The translations under genes and the position numbers were made by a program. Below the pieces are notes generated by a model, which had not been told where the DNA came from, did not search any database, and was given only the letters and a program-made list of their open reading frames with translations. A stretch of 64,000 nucleotides of DNA from Strongylocentrotus purpuratus (lineage: Eukaryota > Echinodermata > Echinoidea > Camarodonta > Strongylocentrotidae), in assembly GCF_000002235.5 (NCBI RefSeq), contig NW_022145528.1:806001-870000 (forward strand), read 5' to 3'. The stretch's first letter is position 1; the number at the start of each line of letters is the position of its first letter. Positions 1 through 12,010 of the stretch are shown here, piece after piece.

Positions 1-180
1 TTGTAATAATATAGTTGGGAGAATTAAGGAATCGATCAGATCAGTGTTTCCCAATTTTTATCATTCATAATGATCCGTTTTCACTCAAATTTTCAAATTA
101 TCTTTAATATAGGCCTACATCTATGAATTCACTATCTTAGCACCATTTTCTCTCATCTGAACAATGTTACCCAGTCCCTT
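1..180 (+). repeat. Interspersed repeat, copy 1 (second copy at 21097-21227)
   Basis: The first 180 bases and 21097-21227 share a motif series in the same order: ttgtaataata-aagttgggagaat, aatcagatca, cccaatttttatca, aatgatc-gttttcaca, aatgttacc-agtccctttaa. The copy starts at the window edge, so its left end is unknown. Confidence 0.75.
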
Positions 181-183
181 TAA

Positions 184-369
184 AGACCGTCAACACTACT
201 GGGCTAGAAGGGATTAGACCACACAGCGAGGTCACTGACAGGTGGCTATCTCATTAACTCAGCTCTCAACTAACATAAGAAAAAGAGGATCATGGGGTAC
301 CAATAGGCACCGATTGGGGAAGTGTTCTATATAGAGGGAGCAAGTAGCTACAGGTAGGACAGTGGGCCT
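184..369 (+). mobile_element. TTAA-flanked MITE, family 1, copy 1
   Basis: TTAA at 180-183 and 370-373 bracket about 186 bp containing gtcactgacaggtggctatc, cagctctcaactaacataag and agcaagtagctacaggta. The same order recurs at 30991-31196 and, inverted, at 26015-26202. Confidence 0.7.
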
Positions 370-784
370 TTAAAACCCATCGATTTCCTCTTTTCTATTG
401 ACGGTGCAATGCCTTTTATCACGCCCCAATTGATCCACGCCCCGAACCAGAGAAACTAACATTAGTCTTAATGCCCACCGATCAAATAGCTTGTTATTAA
501 CTGATCTTAAGGTACAAATCAATAAGGTGATCAAAGCGGACATTCTGTTATGTAAGACTCCTTAAGTGATGGGATGGAAAGCCTTTCATTTCTTCCGTCT
601 TTGTCAAGATTAGGGTAGTTTGCAAAGTAAATACATCATGCTACGAAATTTAACAGAATACGAATTTATATAGGGGCAGTTATGTACGGGCGATTTTAAT
701 AAGCGTGTCATGTTTAAAAACAACTTTTTCATGAGGGAGTATACAAAAAAAGAGGAAATTTTAAGAATCCTATTAGAATAAAAA

Positions 785-1110
785 AATCCCAGGACAATTA
801 CCCCTGGATAACTATCCCGGCAAGGCCCGGATAACTACATCAAGGACATTTACCCCAGACAAATACCAAATTAATGAAAAGTTAAATTCAGGGGTAGTTG
901 TCCCAGGGCTAGGAATAATTGTCTTGATGGCACTGTAGTACATTTAATTTTTGTTCAATGGGTAGGTCGTAGTTGTACCATAGGGGCTAGTAGGTCGTAG
1001 TTGTACCATAGGGGCTAGTTGTTTCAGGGATCGTTGTCCGCTGGAAGTTCCCAGGGGGACTGTTGTTGCAGGGGCGAGTTGTCCGGTGAGTTATGTCCCA
1101 GGGTTCAGTC
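785..1110. repeat. Degenerate repeat of a ggggctagttgtccc motif with a 28-bp tandem pair
   Basis: The left half (785-865) carries the motif on the minus strand (cccaggacaattacccctgg, gataactatcccgg). The right half (890-1110) carries it on the plus strand (aggggtagttgtcccaggg). Two exact 28-base units, gtaggtcgtagttgtaccat..., sit at 962-989 and 990-1017. A similar motif occurs at 19610-19660. Confidence 0.6.
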
Positions 1111-1879
1111 GTTGAAAATCAAACGGTTCACTTAACCATGAAAGCTAATGACGATCAATGAAGAACGGGATGGGGTATCAGTTTGACCCCCTCCCGACCT
1201 CAAACAGCATGAACAGATATTACTTAAAATCGTAGCAATTATACGTTTCAATGTCCATCCATATCCTGATCCCATCTTAATGCAAAGTTCTCACGGAATT
1301 GATAGTAGGCGTAAGAGGGAGGAAGCCCGATCCCATACAAATCCCAGCCCTATTGAAGAAGAACGTAGCGAGATATATCTCTTTTGAGGGGCTTAAAGAT
1401 AATTCCCATTTAATTGGTATAAATGGCTTTTGCCCCCTTCGATCTATAAATTAAAGGTGTATTTAAAAGGTATATATGAAGGAAAGATAGCAAACTCATC
1501 AGAAATGTAATTCTATTATCCGTTTTTTTTTCTTTATTCATTTTATGGTAGTGATCACGGGAATCTTGAGGACCAAAACGTAATTTACATACCTGTAATA
1601 TGATTAGTTTATTTTGATTATTATTTATACAGTACTATATAGAACTCACTTCATTTCTATCTTGTAAATACTCTAATATTTGATAGGTAGACCTATAATA
1701 TAACCAAGGTGATGATAACCATTGACAATGCGAAAGAATTGAAATGAATGGACAAAATTAATGTAAAGTCAGCATGCAGGGATAAAGAAAAAGTACTCAA
1801 ATTGTCAATCTTTCCGACAAAAATTGGAGTTTTAAGTGGGGTCACCCCTCCTAGGGGACATCCTTGACTGTAATTTATA

Positions 1880-2204
1880 ATAAAAACTGAAAATAATACT
1901 AATAGTCACATGTGTTTAGCGCTTAATACCTCGTTTCTAAGCGCTTAACATTGTAATTGTAATCATTATTACCCTAGTCAATAAATCCGCTCCCTGAGGA
2001 GTATTCCAGCCAGGCGCCATTTTGAAATCGCACATATTCCTATCCAACCCCATTATCGTTTGCATCCCTACTGGGTGGAAAGTGGCAAATGTAGATTAAT
2101 GTCTTGCCAAAGGATGTTAGAGTTGCGGTGGGACTCGAACCGCGAATCATGGGTGATCCACAGTCCGTTGTGACGTATCCACTAGACCACGTGACCTCCA
2201 CATT
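1880..2204 (-). mobile_element. tRNA-derived SINE, copy 1
   Basis: On the minus strand the head has pol III box A (tggtctagtggat, 2189-2177) and box B (ggttcgagtccc, 2141-2130). A body with gccaagacattaatctacatttgcc follows, then a tail rich in TTAGCGCTTA-like and AATAAT motifs. The same layout recurs at 23515-23765, 53367-53572, 55471-55676 and 58025-58325. Confidence 0.75.
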
Positions 2205-2502
2205 GTATATCTTGACACAGTCCCTTTAAAGGTAACAAAAAGATGTAAATGTCTCGATTTCCTTGTATAATTGCCAAAGAGAGAGGGCAGTGACTCTACG
2301 CCCCCAATTTAACTCTAATCTTTTGATTCTTCCTCGTGAAAAACTGTCAAGTCTTTAAGATCTTAACGATCTCAATTTGGTGTTCTTAATAACAATTGGG
2401 GATGGGCATTGTATACATGAAGCTGTATGTATTACTGGTTTGCAATAGCCACCGTGGGACTATGAGCAGACAGGTACATAATACACTATTATTGATGAGT
2501 CG

Positions 2503-3439
2503 AGAGAGAGAGAGAGAGAGATAAAGAGTTCAAAGTGTATTTCGTTGAGTCGAATTTCAATTTGTCTGATCTCTCTAGTATACATGCATGCCATCCGCGT
2601 TTGTTCTTTTGTTTTGTTTTTTGTTTTATAATGTATATTATGTATTATATAAAGGAAAACTTAATTACAAGCATAATGCTTCCAAGGTTTCCTCCTCATT
2701 ACTGCAGATTATTGTTAGCATCATTTGTATTTACTGACTTGCAATCAAATCGTTTTTTTTTTTTTTTTTTTTTTTTTACTATTGTACCTATCGAATGTAC
2801 ATGTTTTGTTACCTTGTATATGCCTTACTTTGTAAATTATTTTCATATGTGGAAATTAAACCTAAATAAATAAAATTTATAATGATATGTATTTTTAGTT
2901 TATTTTCATCAAAGTGAGTATAAGCGATAATGTGTTCTATGATGATCGCATTTAAAAAAAATAATTATCATAATATGATAGTTATTTTGTTTTCTTTCAG
3001 AATAAATGCCATCAAGCGGCGAAACCAATGAGCTCTCCTCTTCTCCCCGTCGAAACGAAATTATTTGGCATGAACACAATAACTACTGTTAAAAATCTCG
3101 GCAGTCATGTTTTATAACATCTCTGTATATGTTTTGTATCGTGTGACCTGCTTTGTCAGTTATTAGCCATGAGCTGGACTACTCTTATTATATGTGACTG
3201 TGCAATTCTTTTATGTTTATACTATGTTCCTTTATTGAAGATTGACAATAAAGGGACACAAAATCAAAAATTGAAGAAAGAACAAGATAAGAGAGGTGAC
3301 GGAGGGAAGAGGGACGTAAAGAGACAAACATGCAGGCAGAGAAAGACAGAGGGGAAAAACGTCGGATGGGGTGGAATGGCAAAGACTGAGAGGAGAAAGA
3401 GAAAGTGGGGAGAAATGAAAGATATAATTAGATAAGACT

Positions 3440-3480
<41 letters not shown>
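2503..3480. repeat. GA microsatellites and a T28 run
   Basis: Contains (GA)n at 2503-2521, a run of about 28 T at 2751-2777 and (AG)n at 3443-3476. The open frames here, on both strands, are low-complexity and not credible genes. Confidence 0.8.
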
Positions 3481-3481
<1 letters not shown>

Positions 3482-3738
3482 CATTGACATAGGAAGATGG
3501 CCCGACCCCCTACCATTCCCAGTGAGATCCTTCAGCATTTCCAATATGAAAAGAACCCCCCCCCCCCACCTCCTCTCCGAACTTGCAAGACAGGTACGCG
3601 CCGTTAATGAGATTTCTTTGAGAAAGTCGGACTTGCACCATGGACCTAATAGAGAGCACAGGTCATTTGTAGAAGTAGAACTGAACGAAGATGATAACGC
3701 GAGTGATTATTATAGGCCACCGGACATTTTAAAATGCC

Positions 3739-3831
3739 CCCCCCCCCCAAAAAAAAAATAAAAAAATAAAAAAATAAAATAAAATAAAATAAAATAAAAA
3801 TTAAAATTAAAAAAAAAATTAAAAAAAAGTA
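3739..3831. repeat. C10 followed by A/TAAAA-rich low complexity
   Basis: A run of ten C passes into aaaataaaa-type repeats for about 90 bases. No function is suggested. Confidence 0.8.
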
Positions 3832-4883
3832 TTTAATTTACTGAAAAATGAAATTGGTATTGAAAAACGGAAGTGATAACCAATCCTGCCCGTGAAAATA
3901 CAAAATTCTGAACAACAAAAGCTGAAAGTGCTCTCTTCAAACATGGCATGCCGATGTGACTATGACTAAGTTCTCAGAACACACTTTTTTCAATTTCAAA
4001 AAAATCCCTTACAACGGAGGCCTACTTCAATTTCGTCAGTATTATACAAAGACGTGATGCTGTGCCATACAACAGGCACAAAACAGCGCATCGGAACCAT
4101 TTTCACAATAATAATAATCCTTGAATTATTTTTTCGGAGAGTGCACATCTTGTGCGGGGGCGGGTGGGTTCTATTTGAAGTCGAAGGCGAAGCTTTGTTC
4201 CAAGTTCACGGAAAACCGGAAAGATGCATTTTTAAATGCAGACGCTGAAGTCTTTATTTCCTCTTTTGTTCAGTCAATGGTATAACATAATTATATTTAC
4301 ACTGAAAATATCGGAAACCTTCTCAGAACTTCAGGTGTCTCGGCTCGGACAAGGGTTTGATCTTATCTTTGTTAGGTTGTCTCCGATTTTTATATCTCAA
4401 ATCGGATTCGTGCCTCTCGAGTTTTTGCTTAGGGCCAAAATCTACGTTTGCACATTGACAGATAGTTATAACAAATAAAGGATTAATCTTTCTCTGCCGG
4501 TTAATCCCTAAAGGAAATACATCAAGCGTATCCTCTTGGTTTCATTTCCCCAAATTCTTGAGTTTCTCTCTCAAGACTCGATTCAGGGATCAAAGTCCGA
4601 TTTGATCTTTATCCTCAAATTATGCCCCAAGGGGGACTTACTTTGGTATGCGTAGGAATGTCTCAAAAGTGACATTTTTTTAGATGACTGTCTCGTTTAG
4701 AGTATACATGTATTATGAAAGAAATCAGTAGGGAGAAGCTAATCCCCGTATATTCTGTGGCGTATCAACAAAAAAGAGGGAGGGGAACAATCCGTATAGC
4801 GTTACAGCGTGTGTCTACCAAATGCAATGGCAGGACACTGGTACTACTCAATCATTGAAATACGAAGTAATAAGGCCGCAGTT

Positions 4884-4945
4884 GGGGGGGGGGGGGGGGG
4901 GTTTACGAGAGATAGTTCTGTCTAATTACCTTTCTACCCTCCCCC

Positions 4946-4991
<46 letters not shown>

Positions 4992-5240
4992 AAGCCAACT
5001 TTCTCTTTATGTTTCCCCCATATTTTTATTTTTTCCTGCCACTCGATTAGAGAGAGGGTCACCTCGTACTCTTGCCTGTAGATACGCCCATGTACAAAAT
5101 ACTGTATGGAATATGGTGGAGGGGGAACATCTTGGTGCCCTCCCATGCCAAAGACTCATTGGAATGGGATTTTGGGTCTGTAAACGGGGGTGGGAGGGGT
5201 GGGGGTGGGGGGGGGGCAACGCCGGCTCCACCCGATAGCT
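4884..5240. repeat. G18 run, CT microsatellite and G-rich block
   Basis: About 18 G at 4884-4901, (CT)n at 4950-4990, and G-rich ggtgggaggggtgggggtgg at 5189-5216. The G block could form G-quadruplexes. Confidence 0.8.
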
Positions 5241-5399
5241 ACGGCCTGTCTGGATACGCCAGTTGTATTCATAGCCCCACGGAATGTCAGAGGAGGAAAT
5301 GAGAACACAGGTGGTACGTGGGAATTCGGACAAAATATCACAAGAATGACATATTTATTGGAGAAAAATTAAATTCCACTTGCAAAAAAAGGAAAGTCT

Positions 5400-7060
5400 C
5401 CTTCGACCCAGGATCAAGCTCATTTCATTACAAAATACAATTCTGTCTTTTTTTTTTCTTCTGTTCATAGACAAATGCCCTTGCTTGTCCAATTGCTCCT
5501 GTGTAGATTGTGTATTCTGTAGAACTACAGTACTGGAACTATTTCATTCCTCTTTATTTTGGTGGTTTCCAAACATTTGAATGCTTTGGGCGAGGGGGGG
5601 GGGGAATTCGCAGGGGTTTTTTCTTTTTCTATTTTTTCTCTCTCTTCTTTGCTGACGGGGTGTCAAAGTAATATTGTAATCATGCCAAACGGTTTTTTTT
5701 TTTTGTAGTTTGGAGAGAGCCTCCTAAAAGTTTTGCCGACTTTATTTTAATTATATATTTACCGATATAATGTTCGAGTGGGGGTGTACCCCACCCCCTC
5801 CCCCTCCTCCCCCCTCCTCCCCCCTCCTCCCCCCCCCCCCACACACACGCACTCAAATACACCATCACACGCATTCACACACCTCTGATTTAATATGCAT
5901 TCTTTCGTCATGACTCAGTGATATTTGGAAAGTGAAGCTCTACAAGGCATCGGTTTTGAAGATGCTACTTTTCGAAATATTGAATGAATCCCCCTTCTTT
6001 TCCTGAGGGCAAACGGGAGAGAAGCCCCCCTTTTGTTACGAGATTTCTGTAGTTCCTTCGTCCGAGCAAATAAACTACATAGAAAGTAATCGACCCTGGT
6101 ACGAAAGACTTTCTCACTTTATTAGCTTTCTTTACAATGATTTAGAGAACAATGTGAGAAGTTCGATACCTTACCATGACTCTAAATCATGTATTCATGA
6201 AATGGTAGAGCTGGGGGCAACCCTCCTCCCCGACCACACCCTCCCAATCGTCCAAGCAAATAATTTACCTTAAACTTTCCAAATGTAAAATAGATTGTCT
6301 ATTTTTCATGCTTACTGCTTTCGTTTCCCATACCCCTTTCTGTTCTATATCCTTAGAATTGCTTTATCCTTCAATAATAGAAAACATTTGCTTTCCCCGT
6401 TCTCCTCCGAGCAAATAACTTACCATTATCGTTTACAAATATTTTAATCAACTGTCCCTTCTCAGTGTTTATTGTACTCTTTTCCATAAACTGTCTCAGT
6501 ACATCCACAAATAAATAGCTTTATCTTTAGAACAAATGATTTAACAAGTTAGTGTGAAAGCCATTTTCACTTTCACATATAGTAACTCAAAAGAGGGCTT
6601 TCCTAAGGTTTGTTCCCTCTTTACAAGTTAAACTATTCAAATACTGTATAGATAAGGCTTCCTCTTCTAAGCAAATATACAAATCTTTATGTTCCACTTT
6701 CTTATCATCATTGTTGCAGAAGATACTTTCGGTATCTATTTTTCGTCTTCCAAAATTTATCTGCGCCTACCTCAAATAAAGCCTATCTTCTGTGTAAATA
6801 ATCACTGAATTAATTATCATTATGTCCTCTTAGCAAGATTTATCAGGGCCTTTCTTCTTATTTCCTCCTTACACAAGAAGACGAACTTCGAATGAACCAT
6901 TCACTCGAACAGTTACATGCGATGAGTCAGCACTGCTTGTTGTACTGTTAATGTTGTATCGGCCTACGTAACAATAGATTTTTATGACGCGTGTAATTGT
7001 CATCATACACTTAAAAAATCAGTAATGTTGTGCGTTATAACGATTATCGAGGGTGTTATA
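5400..7060. other. No gene seen; AT-rich with short simple repeats
   Basis: Includes cctcctccccc tandem units (5799-5840) and a small inverted repeat gtgaaagccattttcactttcac (6562-6584). Nothing else is recognised. Confidence 0.5.
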
Positions 7061-7065
7061 TGTAC

Positions 7066-7103
7066 CCCTCTCTCTCTCTCCCTCTCTCTCTCTCTGCCTA
7101 TCT

Positions 7104-7181
<78 letters not shown>

Positions 7182-7290
7182 TCCTTTCCCCCTCCCTCCC
7201 TCTTTCTTCGGTAAAGACCCCTTTGGAAATAAATTAATATTGTCTGCTTTTGACATATGTTCAATATGTTCAATATGTTCAATATGTTTT
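7066..7290. repeat. Long CT microsatellite and gttcaatat tandem repeat
   Basis: About 130 bp of mostly CT dinucleotides (7066-7198), then three units of gttcaatat (7258-7288). The reverse strand reads as Arg/Glu repeats and is not a gene. Confidence 0.85.
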
Positions 7291-8074
7291 CATCGGTATA
7301 CATAATAATATACTTTGCTCATCGATCAAATATGTGTATACTTGAGGAATCAAATCAAATCGTCCTTCCCCCTTTTTTTAACGGGTGAGGGAGGGGGTGG
7401 ATGAGCACGTTCCCATGTAGCTACGCTATACTGCACTCTACAGTTCGCATGAGTTTGTGGAATACTTTAGTGGCAGGTTGCTTTCATCATTACCCCCAAA
7501 GGACTCACGCCCTTTTACATCGACACAGTGTGAAACAACCTTGGAATCGGAAGTTCAAGATCAGGTTATAGCTCAAATCATAACCCCTCGCTAAACGTCG
7601 AATGATAATGCGATTTCACGCCCTAATTCACAAAATAAATCCCCAAAAAATTATCTCTTTATCCCGGCTGTGAACAGAACTTAAATCATCTTCGCCTATA
7701 AATTATTCGAGGTCTGCTCGGTCCTTTGTCATTTCTCAGAAAAAATCGTCACCGATGATACAATATCTCCACTGAGGCAGATGATGATGCGATGATTATG
7801 CCATCTTTCTGACTGTTTCCGTATTTTTACAACGAATTAAAAAAACGTCCGATGGCTAAACAATGCTGGATTGCTGTTAACCTTGGGTAGATGAGCGATG
7901 GACAATGCCGGGGACATGTCGCTGAACTAACAAATTTTCTGCTCTACTTGCGTCGAAAGAGAAGCAACACCTCGACGGAGTTCACCAAGTTCATATCCTA
8001 ACTAACGTGCGCGTATAACGCCTGACAGGTATCATCAGTATAATAACCTATTACTAGACACACCACCCAGCCCA

Positions 8075-8449
8075 CCCGTGGAGAGAGAGAGAGAGAGAGA
8101 GAGAGAAACAGACAGACAGACAGACAGAGATAGGGAGAGACAGAGACAGAGCATGGACCTACTACTACTACTACTACGTAGAGAGGCAGAGGGGGTGGAC
8201 ATACAGAAAGAAAGAGGGATGCGGGGTAGTTGAACACCGTGAAATAGACTACTACGAGAGACAAAAATGGGAAGAGAAAGAGTTAGAGAAAGAGGAGAGA
8301 GGGGGGGGGGGAGAGAAAGAGAGACAGATAACAAACTACAGAGGGAGAGAGAAGATAAGACAAAGGAATAAAGATGCATAGACCATGCATAGACCATGAA
8401 CCTAATACATGTATTAGGTTCATGCATAGACAGAGAAAGAATTAGGCAG

Positions 8450-8481
<32 letters not shown>
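8075..8481. repeat. GA/CTA microsatellites and a perfect 28-bp palindrome
   Basis: (GA)n at 8080-8106 and 8455-8481 and (CTA)n at 8159-8175 are present. A perfect 28-bp palindrome (atgaacctaatacat | its mirror) lies at 8396-8423, flanked by repeated gcatagac units. Confidence 0.8.
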
Positions 8482-8484
<3 letters not shown>

Positions 8485-9386
8485 TCAAGTGAAACCGCAC
8501 TGACAATTATTGGTGTTCATAAACGCTATTGAAAATGCGCCATACAACCCGGGGTCGTTTCCATGAATTTATCGTGAGTAAGCCTGTTCGGAATTGGGCC
8601 ATTCTCGCATTATCGAACAGAACATACTTTGTTCACCATTTGTTTCTCTTTTTGAGGGTGGCTAACTTCTGGGAAAGATAGTTGAATGATTAAGATCTAC
8701 TCAAACAAGCTCAGGAAGTGTCTGATTAGACCTTTTCATGCAGGTTACATTTCAAAAGATGCGACCCGACCAAAAACCAAACAAACTCGGGCGATGCAGA
8801 TCAGCTGTTCGCATCACAGGCCCGAGTTCACGGAACAGCTGTTTGATCGATCAGAGGGCGCTATGCATGAAAGGAGAAGAAACATCTTCGAAAGTACTTC
8901 TGCACTAAAACAAAAATAACGAAAGAAAGTGACTATATCCTATTTATTACCTTCTCATAATTATGTTTGTAATGTTCATGTAAAAAAAATGTCTGTATAT
9001 TTATATATTTATATATATATTTGGAGGAGAGGTTGACGCTTGAAGCTTGTGCAGCTGTAACGATAACTTCAAAGAGAAATGCATAAAGACAATATTGTGA
9101 TAAAATAATAAATTAATACAGTCCCACTTTCATTCCACTTTTTTTTATTTTTAACGATTAAACCTTCATTGATTCAAATGTCATTACGTAAGATTGAAAG
9201 TTCAAAGGTCGGAGGTCACAAAATGGTTGAATCAGCACTTTTCTTGACGCATCCACAGGGCTTCTAATCTAAAATCCTCCCATGTAAAAGTAATCACTTC
9301 ATAATCCGGAAAAAAATAACTTCTAATAGTCATAAAATCTACCTAAATGTCCAATTTATCAGTCTGGTTGAACAAAAATTCTCGAC

Positions 9387-9574
9387 AGTTTTCTCTTTTA
9401 GGAATGACCACATTAGTTTTCTCTTTTAGAAATGACCACATTAGTTTTCTCTTTAGAAATGATCTAACTAGTTTCAGGGACACTGCATGCCCACGACTAT
9501 GTTATACATAGGCTATAGTGAAAGTAACATAGTTGAGTATGGTTAATGTGATAGTTGAGTATGGTTAATGTGAT
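9387..9574 (+). repeat. Two short tandem repeats (28 bp x3; 22 bp x2)
   Basis: The unit agttttctcttttagaaatg... repeats at 9387, 9415 and 9443 with period 28. The unit agttgagtatggttaatgtg(at) repeats exactly at 9531 and 9553. Confidence 0.85.
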
Positions 9575-9849
9575 TGCAGTGTAAAAGGAACTATCTACAA
9601 TACTCTGGGGACAGTTTATTATGTCGAACGTAAGAGGCTGAGAGAGTATATTGTGTCCCACGAGATTTGGAATGACCGAAATGACCACTCAAATAAATGG
9701 GTATCTTCGAACACACATGCGGTATCAAACTTTGGATAAAACTTTTAACCTATTATGGTAAGTTTTTAAAAATGTGAGTTTCAAGGACAGATTCAATTAG
9801 AGACCAATGGTGCATTGAAGCCATGGGGTGTGAGAGGGGGAATCAGACC

Positions 9850-10310
9850 ATCTAACTGGGGACGTAGGACCAATGGGACTTTATTGCAGGACCATCCAAT
9901 CGGGGATGGGACTGCAGGATGTGTGTGTCTGGACAGGTTGGTTATTCAGACAGTTGATTTCAAACAGGAATTTGATGAAGTTTACTTGGACTATTTCATA
10001 ACTCTTTCAAGACTTGCGTTGGACATCATGATAAATGAAAAAAATGTTTTTCGTTGGTTAGTGCAATTTGATGCATTATTACATCCAAAGGCAAAAGTGA
10101 GAGCTTTAATTTCCTGAAGCATCCGGACACACAACACCCCTCCCACCCTACATGTAGGACCATTGGGACATACCTAAAGATCCTAGGGTACCTAGGACAA
10201 GTAGGACAGAGGACAAACAAATGGAATCTACGACCAAAAGCATGTAGGGCCAATGGGATGTAGGGCCAATGGGATGTAGGACCGATGGGCGAAGGACTCA
10301 TGGAGCATAG
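9850..10310 (+). repeat. Degenerate gtaggaccaatggga minisatellite
   Basis: Many variants of gta-gga/ggc-ccaatggga occur at 9867-9915 and 10150-10300, including two adjacent gtagggccaatgggat units (about 10243-10272). The open frame through it (9815-10117) is not a recognisable protein. Confidence 0.6.
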
Positions 10311-10320
10311 GACTAATATT

Positions 10321-10530
10321 CACTATGAACATGGCTGACAAAGAAAGCGGACAAAATATACAGCTCCTCAGGTAGACAAAGGAACATCTCTTCACTGCTA
10401 TTATGTAAAAAGTGAATATGCATGTGACACCTGTTCTACACATTTTTACATAATAGCAGTGAAGGGATGTTCCTTTGTCTACCTGACGAACTGTATATTT
10501 TGTCCGCTTTTTTTGTCAGTCATATTCATT
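10321..10530. mobile_element. Hairpin element, copy 1
   Basis: A near-palindromic element: cactatgaacatggctgaca ... tgtcagtcatattcat, with inner arms caaaggaacatctcttcact and agtgaagggatgttcctttg. It is a shorter relative of 15478-15745. Confidence 0.8.
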
Positions 10531-11855
10531 AATAGGCCATTAAACCAGTGTGGGTAACCCTTCTTAACACATTTATAAGGAAATCACAGCATTGCACAGT
10601 CACATAACACTTAATATACCACAGACATATCAGCGAGACCGACAACAGACCGACTGCAGACCGTACAGAAGAAAAATGACACTGTCAGTATCCCCATGGG
10701 AACAAAATCGCCGGTCGGTCTGGAGTCGGTCTTACGGTAACGGTGTGACCATAGATGGTGTGACTAAAGCATGATGAAGGTAAGCATGAGGCAACAAAAG
10801 TGGATTTTTTTTTCTTCAAAAGAAAGACAAGCCTTTATTTCTTTGACATCTAGAACATATAGCTGTATGGACGCAAGACTGTCATTCTCAAGTGTTTTCA
10901 CATCTCCACATCTCATTATTTTGTACGCAACTTAAAAGGTGCCTTTTTCAAAGACAGCTTCAGTGAACAATCAACCTCTATAATTACACAGTAACAATGG
11001 AGACAATGTGGACCCAAGATTGCATGCCATTGAATGTTGACCATTAATTTGCTCCATATTAAATCATAAATTGCTTATTGTGAACACATTTTGTGGGTTT
11101 GCAACACACATTGTAAATACTCATTCCAGATTCAATTCATTAGCAGATTCTTGATAATAATAATGTGTGTCTGCCATGTCAGGCAGTGCTTTAATAGATG
11201 ACCACATATAAGGTGAAACTATGGTGTCATTAACTAGAATGAAATCAGTATTAATGATGAAACACCAAGGTGTTAACACATTACGTGTAATCTTGGTGCA
11301 GTTTTAGTTCCTACAACATGTTAAGAAAACAATGGTGCTAAAACAAACTAGGAGTAACTCGAATAGAATTTGCAGTCATCAAAGTAAACACCAAGGTGTT
11401 AACAATGACGTGTAACCATCATATAATACATATTCTATAATAAGATCTGTAATCAACTATTCATACAAGCAAGTGTAATCATGGTGTAACTGCAAGTTTC
11501 TCAAAATATATTAAACATCCGCATGTATAACTGGATACACCAACATGGCTAAGGTGTCAACAGAAACGAGGCCAGTGTAATCATGGTGTGTAATCAGGGA
11601 ACTTTTCGAGGTGGTTTACTGCCCATATCTTAAGAAGACTTGACTGTTCATACTCAAATATTGATACTACATGGAATCATCTTCATTACAAAATTTCAGC
11701 TACATTTGCTCCTTAAATAATTAATTCTGTAAATCAATAGAAGCAGATTAAGATTGTTATTTCATTTCAGGTCCAAGTTTTCAAAAAACATAAAGCCCTC
11801 AAACTTCACCCTGCCCCTGGCAAAAATAGAGCTCTTGAAATTGCTATACCCAGAC

Positions 11856-12010
11856 CTGGGACCCGTTTCAAAAAGCCTTTTTTCAATGACAAATGACGAA
11901 ATCAGTGACAAATCTGCTGATAACCAATCAGATGCAAGGATTTCAGTAGCTTATAACAAAAACTGTCATTTGTCACTGATGACAAGTTTTGTGAAATGGG
12001 ACCTGGGTTT
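11856..12010 (+). mobile_element. Foldback MITE, family 3, copy 1
   Basis: ctgggacccgtttcaaaaag at the left and ttttgtgaaatgggacctgg at the right are inverted. The inside holds gtgacaaatctgctgataac and tttcagtagcttataacaaa. The same element occurs inverted at 42205-42354, and a decayed copy lies at 16766-16880. Confidence 0.8.

Noticed and set aside
2126..2204. tRNA-like sequence on the minus strand
   Set aside because: A and B boxes are present, but a proper acceptor stem and cloverleaf are not, and the same sequence heads a repeated SINE.
3477..3761. Open frame of 94 codons with fairly normal composition in its second half
   Set aside because: It starts in a GA repeat, runs through C-runs and ends in poly-A; no family resemblance or coherent splice sites.
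7019..7303. Arg/Glu and Ser/Leu repeat ORFs on both strands
   Set aside because: They are translations of a CT/GA microsatellite.
9815..10117. 100-codon ORF beginning MKPWGVRGGI
   Set aside because: Its first half is a degenerate gtaggaccaatggga minisatellite and the rest has no family resemblance.
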